A stretch of DNA of 64,000 nucleotides from Microbacterium sp. RU1D (GCF_900156435.1 NZ_FTPQ01000003.1:558001-622000); one strand, 5' to 3'; positions 34,913 to 43,707 are shown, counted from the stretch's first letter. A program made the numbers and translations. The notes: generated from the sequence alone by a model not told the origin.

Positions 34913-35089
34913 CAGCGACCCCTCGCCCGGACGATCTCGTGCTTCTGAACGCCGACCTCGTCCCCCGGTCGCCTCGGGACCGCGTCGATCACGCGCCCTT
35001 CGGCACCGCGCTCCGGCCATTCGGCCCCCACCTCCCGTCGAACCCCGCTCTCTGACACGCTCGGGTTCACCCACCCAAGGACTTCTCCC

Positions 35090-35854
35090 ATGTCGATCTC
35101 CGCTGTTCTCGACCGCCCTCTGACCGCTTCCGCCAGCCGCCCCCAGGCCTCGCGCGTGACCGTCCCCGCCACTCCCCGCCCCGCCGCCCCGCGGCCCGCC
35201 GCGGTGAGCGCCCCCGCTGCCCCGGCCGCCGACGCTCCGCGTCCGGCACCCGCCACCGCCCCGCGCGGTTTCGCCCTCTACGTCGGCATCGACGAGGCCA
35301 AGGCCGCCGCCGCCGGAGTGAGCCTGGGAACCCTGGTCGAGGCCCTCCGCCGCACCCTGGGCGAGCTGGCCCCCGCCGCCGAGACCTACGCGACCGTCGC
35401 CCTGGCCCCGGTCGGCTCCGGCGGTCGCGACGTCGATGTGGTGCGCCTCGCCCTTCACGAGCCGTCGGCGATCGCCCGCACCAAGGACGAGCCGGCCGAA
35501 GAGGACCGCGCCCCCGGCGGTGTGGTCGTCGACATCTCGCGCAAGCGCGTGCTCATCGACGGCGAGTCCGCGGCCTTCACGTTCAAGGAGTTCGAGCTGT
35601 TGCAGTACCTCGTCCTGCGCGAGGGCCGCACGATCGAGCGCGCCGAGCTGGTCGCCTCGCTCTGGGAGGGCTCCACCGACGAGGACGCCCCCGGCGAGCG
35701 CACCATCGACGTCCACGTGCGACGCCTGCGTGCGAAGCTCGGCGCGTACGAAGACATCGTGCGGACCGTGCGCGGGGTCGGCTACCGCTTCGACCGTCAC
35801 GCCGACGTCTCGATCCGCTACGGACACGGCACCCCCTCGCCCGACCGCTTCTGA
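35090..35854 (+). CDS. Orphan OmpR/PhoB-type winged-helix protein
   Basis: A 254-aa protein. Residues 1-60 are Pro/Ala-rich and probably disordered. Residues 60-130 form an unrecognised alpha/beta domain (GFALYVGIDEAKAAAAGV). Residues 145-240 are a transcriptional-regulator C-terminal winged helix: FTFKEFELLQYLVLREGRTI, then GERTIDVHVRRLRAKLGAY and RTVRGVGYRF. There is no receiver domain or partner kinase. AAGGA precedes the ATG. The short ORF and a 177-nt spacer upstream suggest attenuation control. Confidence 0.8.
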   Translation: MSISAVLDRPLTASASRPQASRVTVPATPRPAAPRPAAVSAPAAPAADAPRPAPATAPRGFALYVGIDEAKAAAAGVSLGTLVEALRRTLGELAPAAETYATVALAPVGSGGRDVDVVRLALHEPSAIARTKDEPAEEDRAPGGVVVDISRKRVLIDGESAAFTFKEFELLQYLVLREGRTIERAELVASLWEGSTDEDAPGERTIDVHVRRLRAKLGAYEDIVRTVRGVGYRFDRHADVSIRYGHGTPSPDRF

Positions 35855-35956
35855 CCGGCGCGATCGCATCCCCGGCACGACCCCGACATCGGTCCCGGGG
35901 CGGCCGGTCGAGACCGCGGATGCCGCGATGTCGGCGATGCGACGTAGGGTGTCGGC

Positions 35957-36946
35957 ATGAGGTCGACAGGGGTACGCGCGCAGCGCCTTTCTCGTGACCT
36001 CGTCGCTCCGCTGGAGCGCCCTCTCGAGACCGAGTATCAGCCGGCCCGTGCCGTCGACGTCGCCCGCGCGATCTCCGCGCAGCGCCACGGCGTCAACGAT
36101 CCGACGTACGTCGCGACCCTCCCTCTGGCGAGCGGCGGCATCGTCTGGCGGGTCAGCCGCACACCGATCGGCGTGGCCACGCTCGCCATCCGGCAGCGCG
36201 TCGGCGGCGGCGTGCGGGCCGCCGCCTGGGGCCCGGGAGCCTCGTGGGCACTCGACCAACTCCCCGCCCTGTGCGGTGCGCACGACGACCCCGACGACTT
36301 CGACGCGTCACGGCATCCGTCGGTCGCGGAGTGGCACCGCCGGCATCCCGACCTCCGCATCGGACGCACCGATCTCGTCTTCGACGCGCTGGTGAGCGCC
36401 ATCATGGAGCAGAAGGTCACCAGCATGCAGGCCTTCTCGGCGTGGCGGAGCATCGTCACCTGGTACGGAGAACGGGCACCGGGGCCGACCCCGCGCCCGA
36501 TGTTCGCCCCGCCCGACATCGAGGGCTGGCGGCACGTGCCGTCGTGGGCGTGGCACCGCGCCGGCCTCGAACCTCCACAGTCGCGCACGATCGTCGAGAC
36601 CGCGCGGCGCGGCGCCTCCGTGGTCCGCGCGGCGAGTGCGGCGACCGACGGCGAAGCGCGCGACCGCGTCTTCATCAGCCTGCGCGGCGTCGGCATCTGG
36701 ACGAGCGCCGAGACGCGCATCCGCGCCTTCGGAGATCCGGATGCCGTGAGTGTGGGCGACTACCACCTCGCCCATCAGGTGGGGTACGCCCTGACCGGTC
36801 ACCGCACGGACGACGACGGCATGCTCGAGTTGCTCGAGCCCTTCGCGGGGCACCGTCAGCGCGTGATCCGTCTCATCTACGCCGGATCGGGCCTGGAGCC
36901 CCGGCGCGGGCCCCGACTGCATCCGGAAGACCATCGCGACCGGTGA
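35957..36946 (+). CDS. AlkA-type DNA-3-methyladenine glycosylase (HhH-GPD)
   Basis: A 329-aa base-excision glycosylase. The helix-hairpin-helix region is LVSAIMEQKVTSMQAFSAW and LRGVGIWTSAETRIRAFG, followed by the catalytic Asp in VSVGDYHLA. The N-terminal part resembles AlkA's accessory domain. It lacks the Cys cluster of MutY/Nth. TAGGGT is 6 nt before the ATG. It probably removes alkylated bases from DNA. Confidence 0.87.
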   Translation: MRSTGVRAQRLSRDLVAPLERPLETEYQPARAVDVARAISAQRHGVNDPTYVATLPLASGGIVWRVSRTPIGVATLAIRQRVGGGVRAAAWGPGASWALDQLPALCGAHDDPDDFDASRHPSVAEWHRRHPDLRIGRTDLVFDALVSAIMEQKVTSMQAFSAWRSIVTWYGERAPGPTPRPMFAPPDIEGWRHVPSWAWHRAGLEPPQSRTIVETARRGASVVRAASAATDGEARDRVFISLRGVGIWTSAETRIRAFGDPDAVSVGDYHLAHQVGYALTGHRTDDDGMLELLEPFAGHRQRVIRLIYAGSGLEPRRGPRLHPEDHRDR

Positions 36947-37135
36947 CCGCCACGCGGGTCCGCCGATCGCGCCACGATCTCGACGGCCCCCGCTCGACCG
37001 GGCCGCTGTGCGGAGCGTCTCGGGTGCCCACCGGGGGATCGCTGCAGACCGTGACCGCTCGGGCCGCGGTGTGGCCCGCCCCGGGTAGTCCGCAACCGCC
37101 CTGGCCCGCGAGCGGACGCGGCCTAGTCTGGGCGC

Positions 37136-37357
37136 ATGACGCAATCAGGCACCGGCTGGCCCCGCGGACGCACGTACTGGGTTCTCGGGAGCGTCCTGCT
37201 GCTGGGGCTCGGCATCCTCTTCGGGCTCGTGTGGCAGAACGTCTGGCTGGGTGTGGTCATCGCCGCCGCCGTCTCGGTCGGCTGGCTCATCGCCTACGAG
37301 TCGAGCCGCGGCCGCAACGTCGGCGTGAACGATCCCGACAACGGCATCCATCTCTGA
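37136..37357 (+). CDS. Small membrane protein
   Basis: A 73-aa protein with two hydrophobic segments (VLGSVLLLGLGILFGLVW and WLGVVIAAAVSVGWLIAY) and a polar C-terminus ending NDPDNGIHL. TAGTCT with a 6-nt gap before the ATG supports the start. Family not recognised. Confidence 0.75.
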   Translation: MTQSGTGWPRGRTYWVLGSVLLLGLGILFGLVWQNVWLGVVIAAAVSVGWLIAYESSRGRNVGVNDPDNGIHL

Positions 37358-37394
37358 CCTTTGTTCGCGCACGTCGGGCGGGAGCCCGGCGGGG

Positions 37395-39155
37395 TCAGTC
37401 GCGCTGGACTCCCCCGGCGAACGCCAGCACGCGCGCCCGCAGGAACGGCGTCGTGAACGCCCCGGAGGCCCCCGGCACGGGTGCGGATGCCGCGGCGGCC
37501 GCCGCGTCGGAGAGGGCGCCCCGCAGGAGAGGGACGGTCGCGCCGGTCGCCGTGAGCGCATCGACCGCCCGGACCGTGTATTCGTCGGCGATCGCGATGC
37601 GCTGGCCGATGGCATCCGAGGGGTCGACACCGTCGGGCACCCGCACGGCTGACTGCGCCGATAACGCGGCGGAGCTGCGGACGAAAGCGGACGCGGACAG
37701 TCCGAGCGAGACCCAGGGTCCCCCTTCGTCGGCGCGCGCGCCGAGTTCGTCGCGCGCCACCTCGAGGGCGCGGGTGCGGAGTCCGTTCAGATCGTCGGCG
37801 GCGACAGGATCGTCGCCGCGTCGGGCGTCGTACGCGTCGGTCGCGGCGATCGCCGCCCGCCGCAGCAGTGACGCGAGACCGTCGAGGTCGGCGTCGGAGG
37901 CGATAGTGCCCGCGCCGGCGATCTCGGAGCGAAGGTTCGTCAGCGCCTCGGCCGTCTGCACGGCGGAGGATGCCAGGGCGGCAGAGGTCAGCCCCGCGGG
38001 GGCGAGCGAGGGGTCGGCGTCGGCCGCGAGGAACGCCTGCGCCTGACCGGCGAGGGCGCGGGCCTCGGCCGCCCAGCCGACGGCCGCGAGCACCGGGTCG
38101 GCATCGTCGAGCGTCGAGGGGGCGACCGACAGCTCGCCCAGCACCGTGTCGGCGTCGCCGGACGCGGCCTCGGCGAGGGCGGCGGCATCCGTCGCGGAGA
38201 GCTGGGAGGCGGCAGCAGCGGCCGCGGCGTCGGCCGCCGTCGACGCGGCGGTCCACGCGCCGGCCGCATCACCCTCGTCGCGCAGTTGCTCGCTGCGCGC
38301 GACCGCCGCGCGCGCCCGATCGGCGAGCGTGCTCTCGGGCGCCGTGTCGAGCGACGACCGCGCGCGTTCCAGGGCATCGTCGACCGCGGCGGTCACGGCA
38401 CGCGGAGCCGTCGACGTATCCTCCGCCGTGGGCAGGGCCGACGGGGAGAGTGGGGGTGTGGGAAAGACGGCTTCCGGGAGGTCCTCGCCCGTCATCACGG
38501 CGTAGGCGCTCGCGATGTCGGCGACCTCGGTGATCGTCATCCCTCCGGTCGCGGCGAGTTGGTCGAGGTCGACCGCCGTGCCCTCGGCATCCACCGCCGT
38601 CCGTTGGCCCGCGGGAACCAGGATCGTGTCGATGCCGCCCGCCTCGATCGCCGCAGACACCTGCTCGGGCAGTCCCGCCACCGGACTCACGGCGCCGAGC
38701 GGGGTCACCCCTCCCGTCAAGGCGACGCCGGGCTGCACCTCGGTGCCGTAGTACAGCGCGAGGACGCCGACCGCGGTGACGGCCCCCGCCGCGGGGGTGG
38801 CGATGCGCGCATCGAAGCCGAACGTGTAGGCCGTGTCGGGGCGGGCGCCGGTCAGCAGCGTCGCCGCGGTCACGGCCGTCCATGTCGCCGACTGCGTGAC
38901 GGGGTCGACGCCGCTGACGTCGTTCTCGGTGATGTCGATGCTCAGGTCGCCGCCGTCGGCGGAGTCGGCCGTGATGCGCTGGCTCGTCACCCCGCCCTTC
39001 TCACCGCTCGCAAAGAGCACGGGGACCGTGAGCTCCGACCCGGAGAACGACCCGTCGGAGCCGGTGCCGAAGCCGAGCGAGAACTTCAGATCGCACCCCG
39101 CGAGGACGAGCATGCACACGAGCGCGAGGGCCGCGGCGGGGAGGGCGCGGCGCAT
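37395..39155 (-). CDS. Lipoprotein with an inactivated Lon-protease-like domain
   Basis: A 586-aa lipoprotein with lipobox LAGC at Cys21. Residues about 105-185 match a Lon/S16 proteolytic domain in order: RIATPAAGAVTAVGVLALYY, VALTGGVTPLGAVSPVAGLP, and DTILVPAG. The catalytic Ser of PSAG is Ala122 and the catalytic Lys of GGLKEK is Gln165, so it should not cleave. Residues 220-586 are Ala-rich helical sequence. The ATG overlaps the stop of the upstream acetyltransferase. It is exported and anchored to the outer face of the membrane. Role unknown. Confidence 0.82.
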   Translation of the reverse strand: MRRALPAAALALVCMLVLAGCDLKFSLGFGTGSDGSFSGSELTVPVLFASGEKGGVTSQRITADSADGGDLSIDITENDVSGVDPVTQSATWTAVTAATLLTGARPDTAYTFGFDARIATPAAGAVTAVGVLALYYGTEVQPGVALTGGVTPLGAVSPVAGLPEQVSAAIEAGGIDTILVPAGQRTAVDAEGTAVDLDQLAATGGMTITEVADIASAYAVMTGEDLPEAVFPTPPLSPSALPTAEDTSTAPRAVTAAVDDALERARSSLDTAPESTLADRARAAVARSEQLRDEGDAAGAWTAASTAADAAAAAAASQLSATDAAALAEAASGDADTVLGELSVAPSTLDDADPVLAAVGWAAEARALAGQAQAFLAADADPSLAPAGLTSAALASSAVQTAEALTNLRSEIAGAGTIASDADLDGLASLLRRAAIAATDAYDARRGDDPVAADDLNGLRTRALEVARDELGARADEGGPWVSLGLSASAFVRSSAALSAQSAVRVPDGVDPSDAIGQRIAIADEYTVRAVDALTATGATVPLLRGALSDAAAAAASAPVPGASGAFTTPFLRARVLAFAGGVQRD

Positions 39156-39616
39156 CACGCCTCGGCGACGCTCGTCGCGCGACGCATCGGCACGTGCGGG
39201 ATGCCGTCTTCGGCGAACGGATCGCCCGACACGACGAAACCGAACCGCCCATACCAGGACGCGAGGTGCGCTTGCGCGTCGAGCAGGATCGGGATGCCGG
39301 GGCCCTCGGCATCCAGGTGGGACACCGCCGCGCGCATGAGGCCGGCGGCGATGCCGCGGCCACGGGCCGCGGCGGCGGTGGCGACCCGACCGATACGCGT
39401 GTTCGACGGCTCGCGCAGAAGACGGAGGGTCGCGAGCACGTCGTCGCCCTCGCTCGCCCACATCAGCTCGGCGCCCGGCTCGATGTCACGCCCGTCGATC
39501 TCGGGGTAGGCGGCCTCCTGCTCGACGACGAACACGCTCACGCGCATCCACAGGATGCGGTAGAGCGTGAGCGGGGCGATGTCGGCGACGGGCGCCCGGT
39601 GGAGGGTGACGGCCAT
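39155..39616 (-). CDS. elaA: ElaA-like GNAT acetyltransferase
   Basis: A 153-aa acetyltransferase. LYRILWMRVSVFVVEQEAAY and PEIDGRDIEPGAE match the ElaA N-terminal signature, and GRVATAAAARGRGIAAGLM is the acetyl-CoA-binding loop. TACGGT lies 6 nt before the ATG. The lipoprotein gene is translationally coupled to its stop. Substrate unknown. Confidence 0.85.
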   Translation of the reverse strand: MAVTLHRAPVADIAPLTLYRILWMRVSVFVVEQEAAYPEIDGRDIEPGAELMWASEGDDVLATLRLLREPSNTRIGRVATAAAARGRGIAAGLMRAAVSHLDAEGPGIPILLDAQAHLASWYGRFGFVVSGDPFAEDGIPHVPMRRATSVAEA

Positions 39617-39622
39617 CCTTCG

Positions 39623-39699
39623 ACCGTACCGGGGCGTCGCGCACGACGCGGACTCGACCGCCTCCTCGATGGACGCGGCCGGGACGGCGACGCTAGCCT
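39623..39699. promoter_or_regulatory. Divergent leaderless promoter pair
   Basis: TACGGT (complement of 39623-39628) serves elaA on the minus strand, and TAGCCT (39694-39699) serves the DUF4287 gene on the plus strand. Both are exactly 6 nt from the start codon. Confidence 0.55.
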
Positions 39700-39705
39700 C
39701 GCGTC

Positions 39706-39996
39706 ATGTCGTTCCAGGCGTACCTCGACAACATCGAGACCAAGACGGGCCTCACCCCGCGCCAGTTCCTCTCGCTCGCCGACGAGCGCGGCTTCGGGCC
39801 CGGCACCAAGGCCGGCCCCATCCTGCAGTGGCTGAAGGACGATTACGACCTCGGGCGTGGGCACGGGATGGCGCTCGTGCACGTGATCACGAAGGGCCCG
39901 AAGATCAGCGACGCGCACGTCGGCCGGAGCGGCGCGCACGGCGACGACAGCGACGAGCTCTGGCTCGACGGGGCCGCCGCCAACCCGCGGGCCTGA
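39706..39996 (+). CDS. DUF4287 domain protein
   Basis: A 96-aa protein: SFQAYLDNIETKTGLTPRQF, then GTKAGPILQWLKDDYDLGRG and HGMALVHVITKGPKISDAHV. This is the conserved DUF4287 unit, a small helical protein of unknown function often expressed alone or beside SRPBCC-type proteins. Leaderless start. Confidence 0.87.
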   Translation: MSFQAYLDNIETKTGLTPRQFLSLADERGFGPGTKAGPILQWLKDDYDLGRGHGMALVHVITKGPKISDAHVGRSGAHGDDSDELWLDGAAANPRA

Positions 39997-40007
39997 GTCC
40001 CACCAGG

Positions 40008-40038
40008 CGAGGCACCGCAGGGCCGAGGCACCGCAGGG
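40008..40038. repeat. Short tandem repeat
   Basis: CGAGGCACCGCAGGG occurs twice at a 16-bp period just after the DUF4287 stop, in the convergent gap before the MerR gene. Confidence 0.55.
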
Positions 40039-40071
40039 ATTAAGCGCCGCCGGACCGCGGCACCGCCGGGC

Positions 40072-40686
40072 CTACGCGCCGCCGGCCCCGAAGCGCCGTG
40101 ATGCCGCGACCTGCTCGGCGACGCGACGCAGCGCCAGGATGAGCGGCTCGACGAGCGCGGTGCCCAGTACGACGTAGCGCACGGCATCCTCGATCGATGT
40201 GTCGGGCGTCGCCGCCAGTTCCGCTTCGGCGAGCGCACCCAGGTGCGCGAGGTAGGCGTCCATTACCGGCTCGGGCACCGTGAAGCCCGCGCGGTCCAGG
40301 GTGGCGAGGGCGTGGGCGACGGCGGCGACCTGGTCGGGGAAGCACGCCTCGACCGAGCCGCCCATGCGCTCCAGCAACGCGAGCGCCGCGGTGAGGTCGA
40401 GGTCGGCCGACACCGCCGGGGTGACGGCGGCATTGGCCGCGCCGAGGAGATCGTACGGATTCTCCGGGGGCTCCTCGAGCACCGCGACCACCTTCCGCAC
40501 GCCGGCGATACCGACCCCCGCGTCGACCAGGGCGCGGATGACGCCGAGCCTCTGCACGTGCGCCTGGCCGTAGGCGGCCTGAGTGGGGGACGAGCGCTCG
40601 CCCTCGGGCAGCAGCTTCTCGCGCAGGTAGTACTTGATCGTGGCGACGGGGACGCCGCTCCGCGTCGCCAGTTCCGAGATGCGCAC
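40072..40686 (-). CDS. MerR-family transcriptional regulator
   Basis: A 204-aa regulator. VRISELATRSGVPVATIKYY and LREKLLPEGERSSPTQAAYG form the MerR DNA-binding domain. The remaining 130 residues are a helical effector domain without metal-binding cysteine clusters. The GTG at 40686 follows AAGGGGG. It diverges from the DUF4188 gene, with an extensive double dyad between them, so it very likely controls that gene and itself. Confidence 0.88.
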   Translation of the reverse strand: MRISELATRSGVPVATIKYYLREKLLPEGERSSPTQAAYGQAHVQRLGVIRALVDAGVGIAGVRKVVAVLEEPPENPYDLLGAANAAVTPAVSADLDLTAALALLERMGGSVEACFPDQVAAVAHALATLDRAGFTVPEPVMDAYLAHLGALAEAELAATPDTSIEDAVRYVVLGTALVEPLILALRRVAEQVAASRRFGAGGA

Positions 40687-40693
40687 ATTGCCC

Positions 40694-40739
40694 CCTTGAC
40701 TCGATAGCAACACTATCCAACACTAGATAGTGACGCTAT
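40694..40739. promoter_or_regulatory. Double-dyad operator in the MerR/DUF4188 divergon
   Basis: CGATAG-caac-ACTATC at 40700-40715 is mirrored exactly by GATAGT-gacg-CTATCG at 40724-40739, with an 8-nt centre. ACTATC/GATAGT and CGATAG/CTATCG are nested arms. TTGACT at 40694 may be a -35. The position between divergent starts fits a MerR-family operator. Confidence 0.7.
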
Positions 40740-40755
40740 CGAGAAAGGGCGAGCC

Positions 40756-41256
40756 ATGGCATCCATCTTTTCCGGTCGGATGACCCACCGCTGGGACGAC
40801 GAACTGGTCGTCTTCCACATCGGCATGACGATCAACCGCTGGTGGCGGGTCGACCAGTGGGTGCCGCTGATGAGCGACATGCCGAGGATGCTGCGCGAGC
40901 TCAGCGCCGACCCCGACTCGGGTCTACTGGGCTTCACGATGCTGCTGGGCTCGCGCGGCCCCTATCTCGTGCAGTACTGGTCGTCGCTCGACAAGTTATA
41001 CACCTACGCCTCGGCGCCGTCGCACGAGCACCGGCCGGCCTGGACCCGTTTCAACGGACGGGCGCGGAGGAACCCCGGCGTCGTCGGCATCTGGCACGAG
41101 ACGTACGTCGTCGATCGCGCCGAGACCATCTACGTCGGCACCCCCGCGATGGGCCTGCCGAAGGCGACCGCGGTGGTGCCGATCGCCTCCCGCCACGACC
41201 GGGCTCGCGCCCGCGTAGCCGATGGCCGCACGCGGGGCGCGGGCGCGCCGAGCTGA
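40756..41256 (+). CDS. DUF4188 domain (monooxygenase-like) protein
   Basis: A 166-aa protein: FSGRMTHRWDDELVVFHIGM, NRWWRVDQWVPLMSDMPRML and LVQYWSSLDKLYTYASAPSH, with a later VGIWHETYVV. These are DUF4188 signatures, a dimeric alpha-beta barrel related to haem-degrading and monooxygenase-like proteins. It is the obvious target of the divergent MerR regulator. The inducing compound is unknown. Confidence 0.85.
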   Translation: MASIFSGRMTHRWDDELVVFHIGMTINRWWRVDQWVPLMSDMPRMLRELSADPDSGLLGFTMLLGSRGPYLVQYWSSLDKLYTYASAPSHEHRPAWTRFNGRARRNPGVVGIWHETYVVDRAETIYVGTPAMGLPKATAVVPIASRHDRARARVADGRTRGAGAPS

Positions 41257-41271
41257 CGGCAGACTGGGGAC

Positions 41272-42132
41272 ATGGCATCCCTGCTCACCACTCCCGCCGA
41301 ATTGGACGCCGCCCTCGAGAGTGGGGCGTTCCCCGACGGAGGACCGGTGCGGGTGCTCGACGTGCGGTGGCGACTCGGCCGCCCTGACGGGCGCCCCTCC
41401 TACCGCGAGGGGCACATCCCCGGGGCGCAGTACGTCGACCTCGACCACGATCTCGCCGCCCATGGCGCACCGGCCGACGGACGGCATCCCCTGCCCCCGG
41501 TCGAGACGCTGCAGGGCGCCGCCCGCCGGTGGGGCATCGACCCCGGTGACACGGTCGTCGTCTACGACGACCTGAAGAACCTCTCGAGCGCACGGGCGTG
41601 GTGGCTGCTGCGCTACGCGGGCCTGACCGACGTGCGCCTGCTCGACGGAGCGCTGCAGGCGTGGACCGACGCCGGTCTCGCCCTGGAGGAGGGGGATGCC
41701 GAGGCCCCAGCGCCCGGCTCGATCTCCCTCGCCTACGGGGCGCTCCCGGTCCTCGAGCTCGACGCCGTCGCCGACTTCGCCGACTCGTCGGTTCTGCTCG
41801 ACGCGCGCGCGGGCGAACGCTATCGGGGAGAGGTCGAACCCATCGACCCGCGCGCGGGACACGTGCCCGGCGCGGTGAGCGCCCCGACCACCGAGAACGT
41901 CGCGGACGACGGCCGGTTCCGCTCGACCGAGCAGCTGCGATCGCGGTTCCGCATGCTCGGAGTCGAAGACGGGGCGAGCGTCGGGGTGTACTGCGGGTCG
42001 GGGGTGACGGCGGCGCACCAGGCCGTCGCGCTGACCCTCGCCGGCTTCGAGCCGCGCGTGTTCCCGGGGTCGTGGAGCCAGTGGTCGAACCACCCCGAGC
42101 TGCCGGTGGCGACCGGCCCGGATCCGCGCTGA
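41272..42132 (+). CDS. Two-domain sulfurtransferase (thiosulfate/mercaptopyruvate type)
   Basis: A 286-aa tandem rhodanese. The N-terminal inactive domain has RVLDVRWRLG and GHIPGAQYVDLD. The C-terminal domain has LLDARAGERYRGEVEPIDPR, GHVPGAVSAP and the active-site YCGSGVTA with Cys near residue 241. CGSGVT is more typical of mercaptopyruvate/thiosulfate sulfurtransferases than of single-domain proteins. CAGACT is 6 nt before the ATG. Confidence 0.9.
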   Translation: MASLLTTPAELDAALESGAFPDGGPVRVLDVRWRLGRPDGRPSYREGHIPGAQYVDLDHDLAAHGAPADGRHPLPPVETLQGAARRWGIDPGDTVVVYDDLKNLSSARAWWLLRYAGLTDVRLLDGALQAWTDAGLALEEGDAEAPAPGSISLAYGALPVLELDAVADFADSSVLLDARAGERYRGEVEPIDPRAGHVPGAVSAPTTENVADDGRFRSTEQLRSRFRMLGVEDGASVGVYCGSGVTAAHQAVALTLAGFEPRVFPGSWSQWSNHPELPVATGPDPR

Positions 42133-42274
42133 CGAGACCCGGCTCGCCGACGCGCGGAAGGCTGAGCCCGTCGAAGCCTCCGGTCCCTTCGGCATGCTCA
42201 GGGACCTCCCCTAGCGCGGGGACCTCCCGCAACGAACGGACCTCCCGCAGCGGGGGCGGGCCACCTGTGTCGCG
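42133..42274. repeat. REP-like palindromes and GGACCTCCC repeats
   Basis: GGCTGAGCCCGTCGAAGCC at 42160-42178 and CCCTTCGGCATGCTCAGGG at 42185-42203 are opposite-facing copies of one element that recurs elsewhere in the window. Three GGACCTCCC units follow. The stretch lies between the stops of convergent genes. Confidence 0.6.
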
Positions 42275-43603
42275 TCACGCCCAGAGGTCGCTGACCGGCA
42301 CCTCCCAGCCGAGCACGTTCTGCGCCGCGCGGTGCCCCGACAGCATCGCGCCCGGGACGGTCGCCGGATCGTCCCCCCACGTCGCCTCCCCGGCGAGGTG
42401 CAGCACGCCGTCGCCCAGCGGCTCGGCGAGATCGTCGTGGTCGGCACCGACAGACCCCGGGAGCATATAGGCATAGGAGCCGCGCGAGAACGGGTCGTCC
42501 TGCCAGCGGGTGACGACCGCGCTCTCGGGCTCGGGGACCGCTCCGCCGTAGAGGCGCCGCAGCTGCGCGAGGGTCGACGCGACGATCTCGTCATCGCTCC
42601 ATTCGCGCGTCGCGACGGCGGCGGGACCGGCGGCGAACGTCAGCAGGGCGGGCTCGTCGTGCAGACGCCCCAGGTCGTACCAGGAGTGCCACCACTCCCC
42701 CTCGTCGCCGAGTTGACGGATGCCGTAGACCCCGGCATCCCAGAATCTCTCGGCGAAACGCAGCGCGACCTTCTCGAACGCATTCATGCGCAGCAGGCGG
42801 AGCGCACGGGCGTGCGTCTCGGGCAGCGCGGGGGCGAACGCGAGATCGCCCGCGTGCAGCACCCCCACGGGCACCGTGACCACGACGTGCCGGGCGGGGA
42901 ACGTGCCGCGGTCGGTCTCGACCTCCGCCCCCTCGGGCGACCACTGCACCCGCGACACGACGTGGTCGAGCCGCACGTCGATTCCCTCGGCGAGATGCGT
43001 CGCGAGCTCGTCGTACCCGCGCGGGAAGACCACCTCGTCGCCGTTGACGGTGTCATCGTCGAGCCCATGCGCGCCGAGGCCGTCCATCCCGATGCCGTAC
43101 TGCTCCTGGGCCCGACGATCGTTGTACTCCCGCACGCGCTCCGCGCGCTCGGCGTCCCACTCCTGGGCGGCGAGCGCGCGTTCCACGACATCGCCGTAGG
43201 TCGCGTCGTCGGCCGCGTCGGGGATGATCCCCACCAGCGCGGCGTTGAGCGTGCGGATGTCGTCGGCGTATTGCCGGACGGCGTCGCGGGGAAGTCGTCG
43301 ACCCTCGGCGTCGAAGTAGGTCAGCGGGCGCGAGTCGGGCTGATAGCCGCCGACCGTGAACTCCACCATCGGCATCCCGAACGCACGGGCGGCCGCGGCG
43401 ACGGGACTGTCGTCGATGCCGTGGATCCAGGAAGCGCCGCGGTCGGTGACGTGCCCCTCGCTGCGGTCGGTGAAGACGCGGCCGCCGACGCGGTCCCGGG
43501 CCTCGAGCACGACCACGCGCCGACCCGCGCGAGAGAGGAGTCGGGCGGCCGAGAGGCCGGAAATGCCTGCTCCCACGACGACGGTGTCGAACTGCTCCTG
43601 CAT
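42275..43603 (-). CDS. FAD-dependent amine oxidase (monoamine/polyamine oxidase family)
   Basis: A 442-aa flavoprotein. The FAD-binding start is VVVGAGISGLSAARLLSRAG with VVLEARDRVGGRVFT, and GASWIHGID follows. The C-terminal FAD motif is LHLAGEATWGDDPATVPGAM. HVVVTVPVGVLHAGDLAFAP and LLRMNAFEKVALRF are typical of polyamine oxidase/LSD1-like enzymes. GAGGGAG precedes the ATG at 43603. Its likely substrates are polyamines or related amines. Confidence 0.9.
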   Translation of the reverse strand: MQEQFDTVVVGAGISGLSAARLLSRAGRRVVVLEARDRVGGRVFTDRSEGHVTDRGASWIHGIDDSPVAAAARAFGMPMVEFTVGGYQPDSRPLTYFDAEGRRLPRDAVRQYADDIRTLNAALVGIIPDAADDATYGDVVERALAAQEWDAERAERVREYNDRRAQEQYGIGMDGLGAHGLDDDTVNGDEVVFPRGYDELATHLAEGIDVRLDHVVSRVQWSPEGAEVETDRGTFPARHVVVTVPVGVLHAGDLAFAPALPETHARALRLLRMNAFEKVALRFAERFWDAGVYGIRQLGDEGEWWHSWYDLGRLHDEPALLTFAAGPAAVATREWSDDEIVASTLAQLRRLYGGAVPEPESAVVTRWQDDPFSRGSYAYMLPGSVGADHDDLAEPLGDGVLHLAGEATWGDDPATVPGAMLSGHRAAQNVLGWEVPVSDLWA

Positions 43604-43677
43604 GACGGCTCCCTCGGGTGATCGACCGTCTGACGAGAGTAGAGCTCTCCCGGCTGTCGGCGCGAGGGCCGACGGGA

Positions 43678-43707
43678 GCCGCGGCGGCGTCCGGGCGCCG
43701 CCGCGGC
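43678..43707 (-). terminator. Terminator of the surface-protein operon
   Basis: A 12-bp perfect stem, GCCGCGGCGGCG with CGCCGCCGCGGC, around a 6-nt loop. It directly follows (on the minus strand) the stop of the choice-of-anchor G gene. Confidence 0.65.

Noticed and set aside
34723..35055. 110-aa reading frame upstream of the winged-helix gene
   Set aside because: It has low-complexity Pro/Arg/Asp content and no ribosome site or -10 at its start, and it overlaps the better supported 33-codon ORF in another frame.
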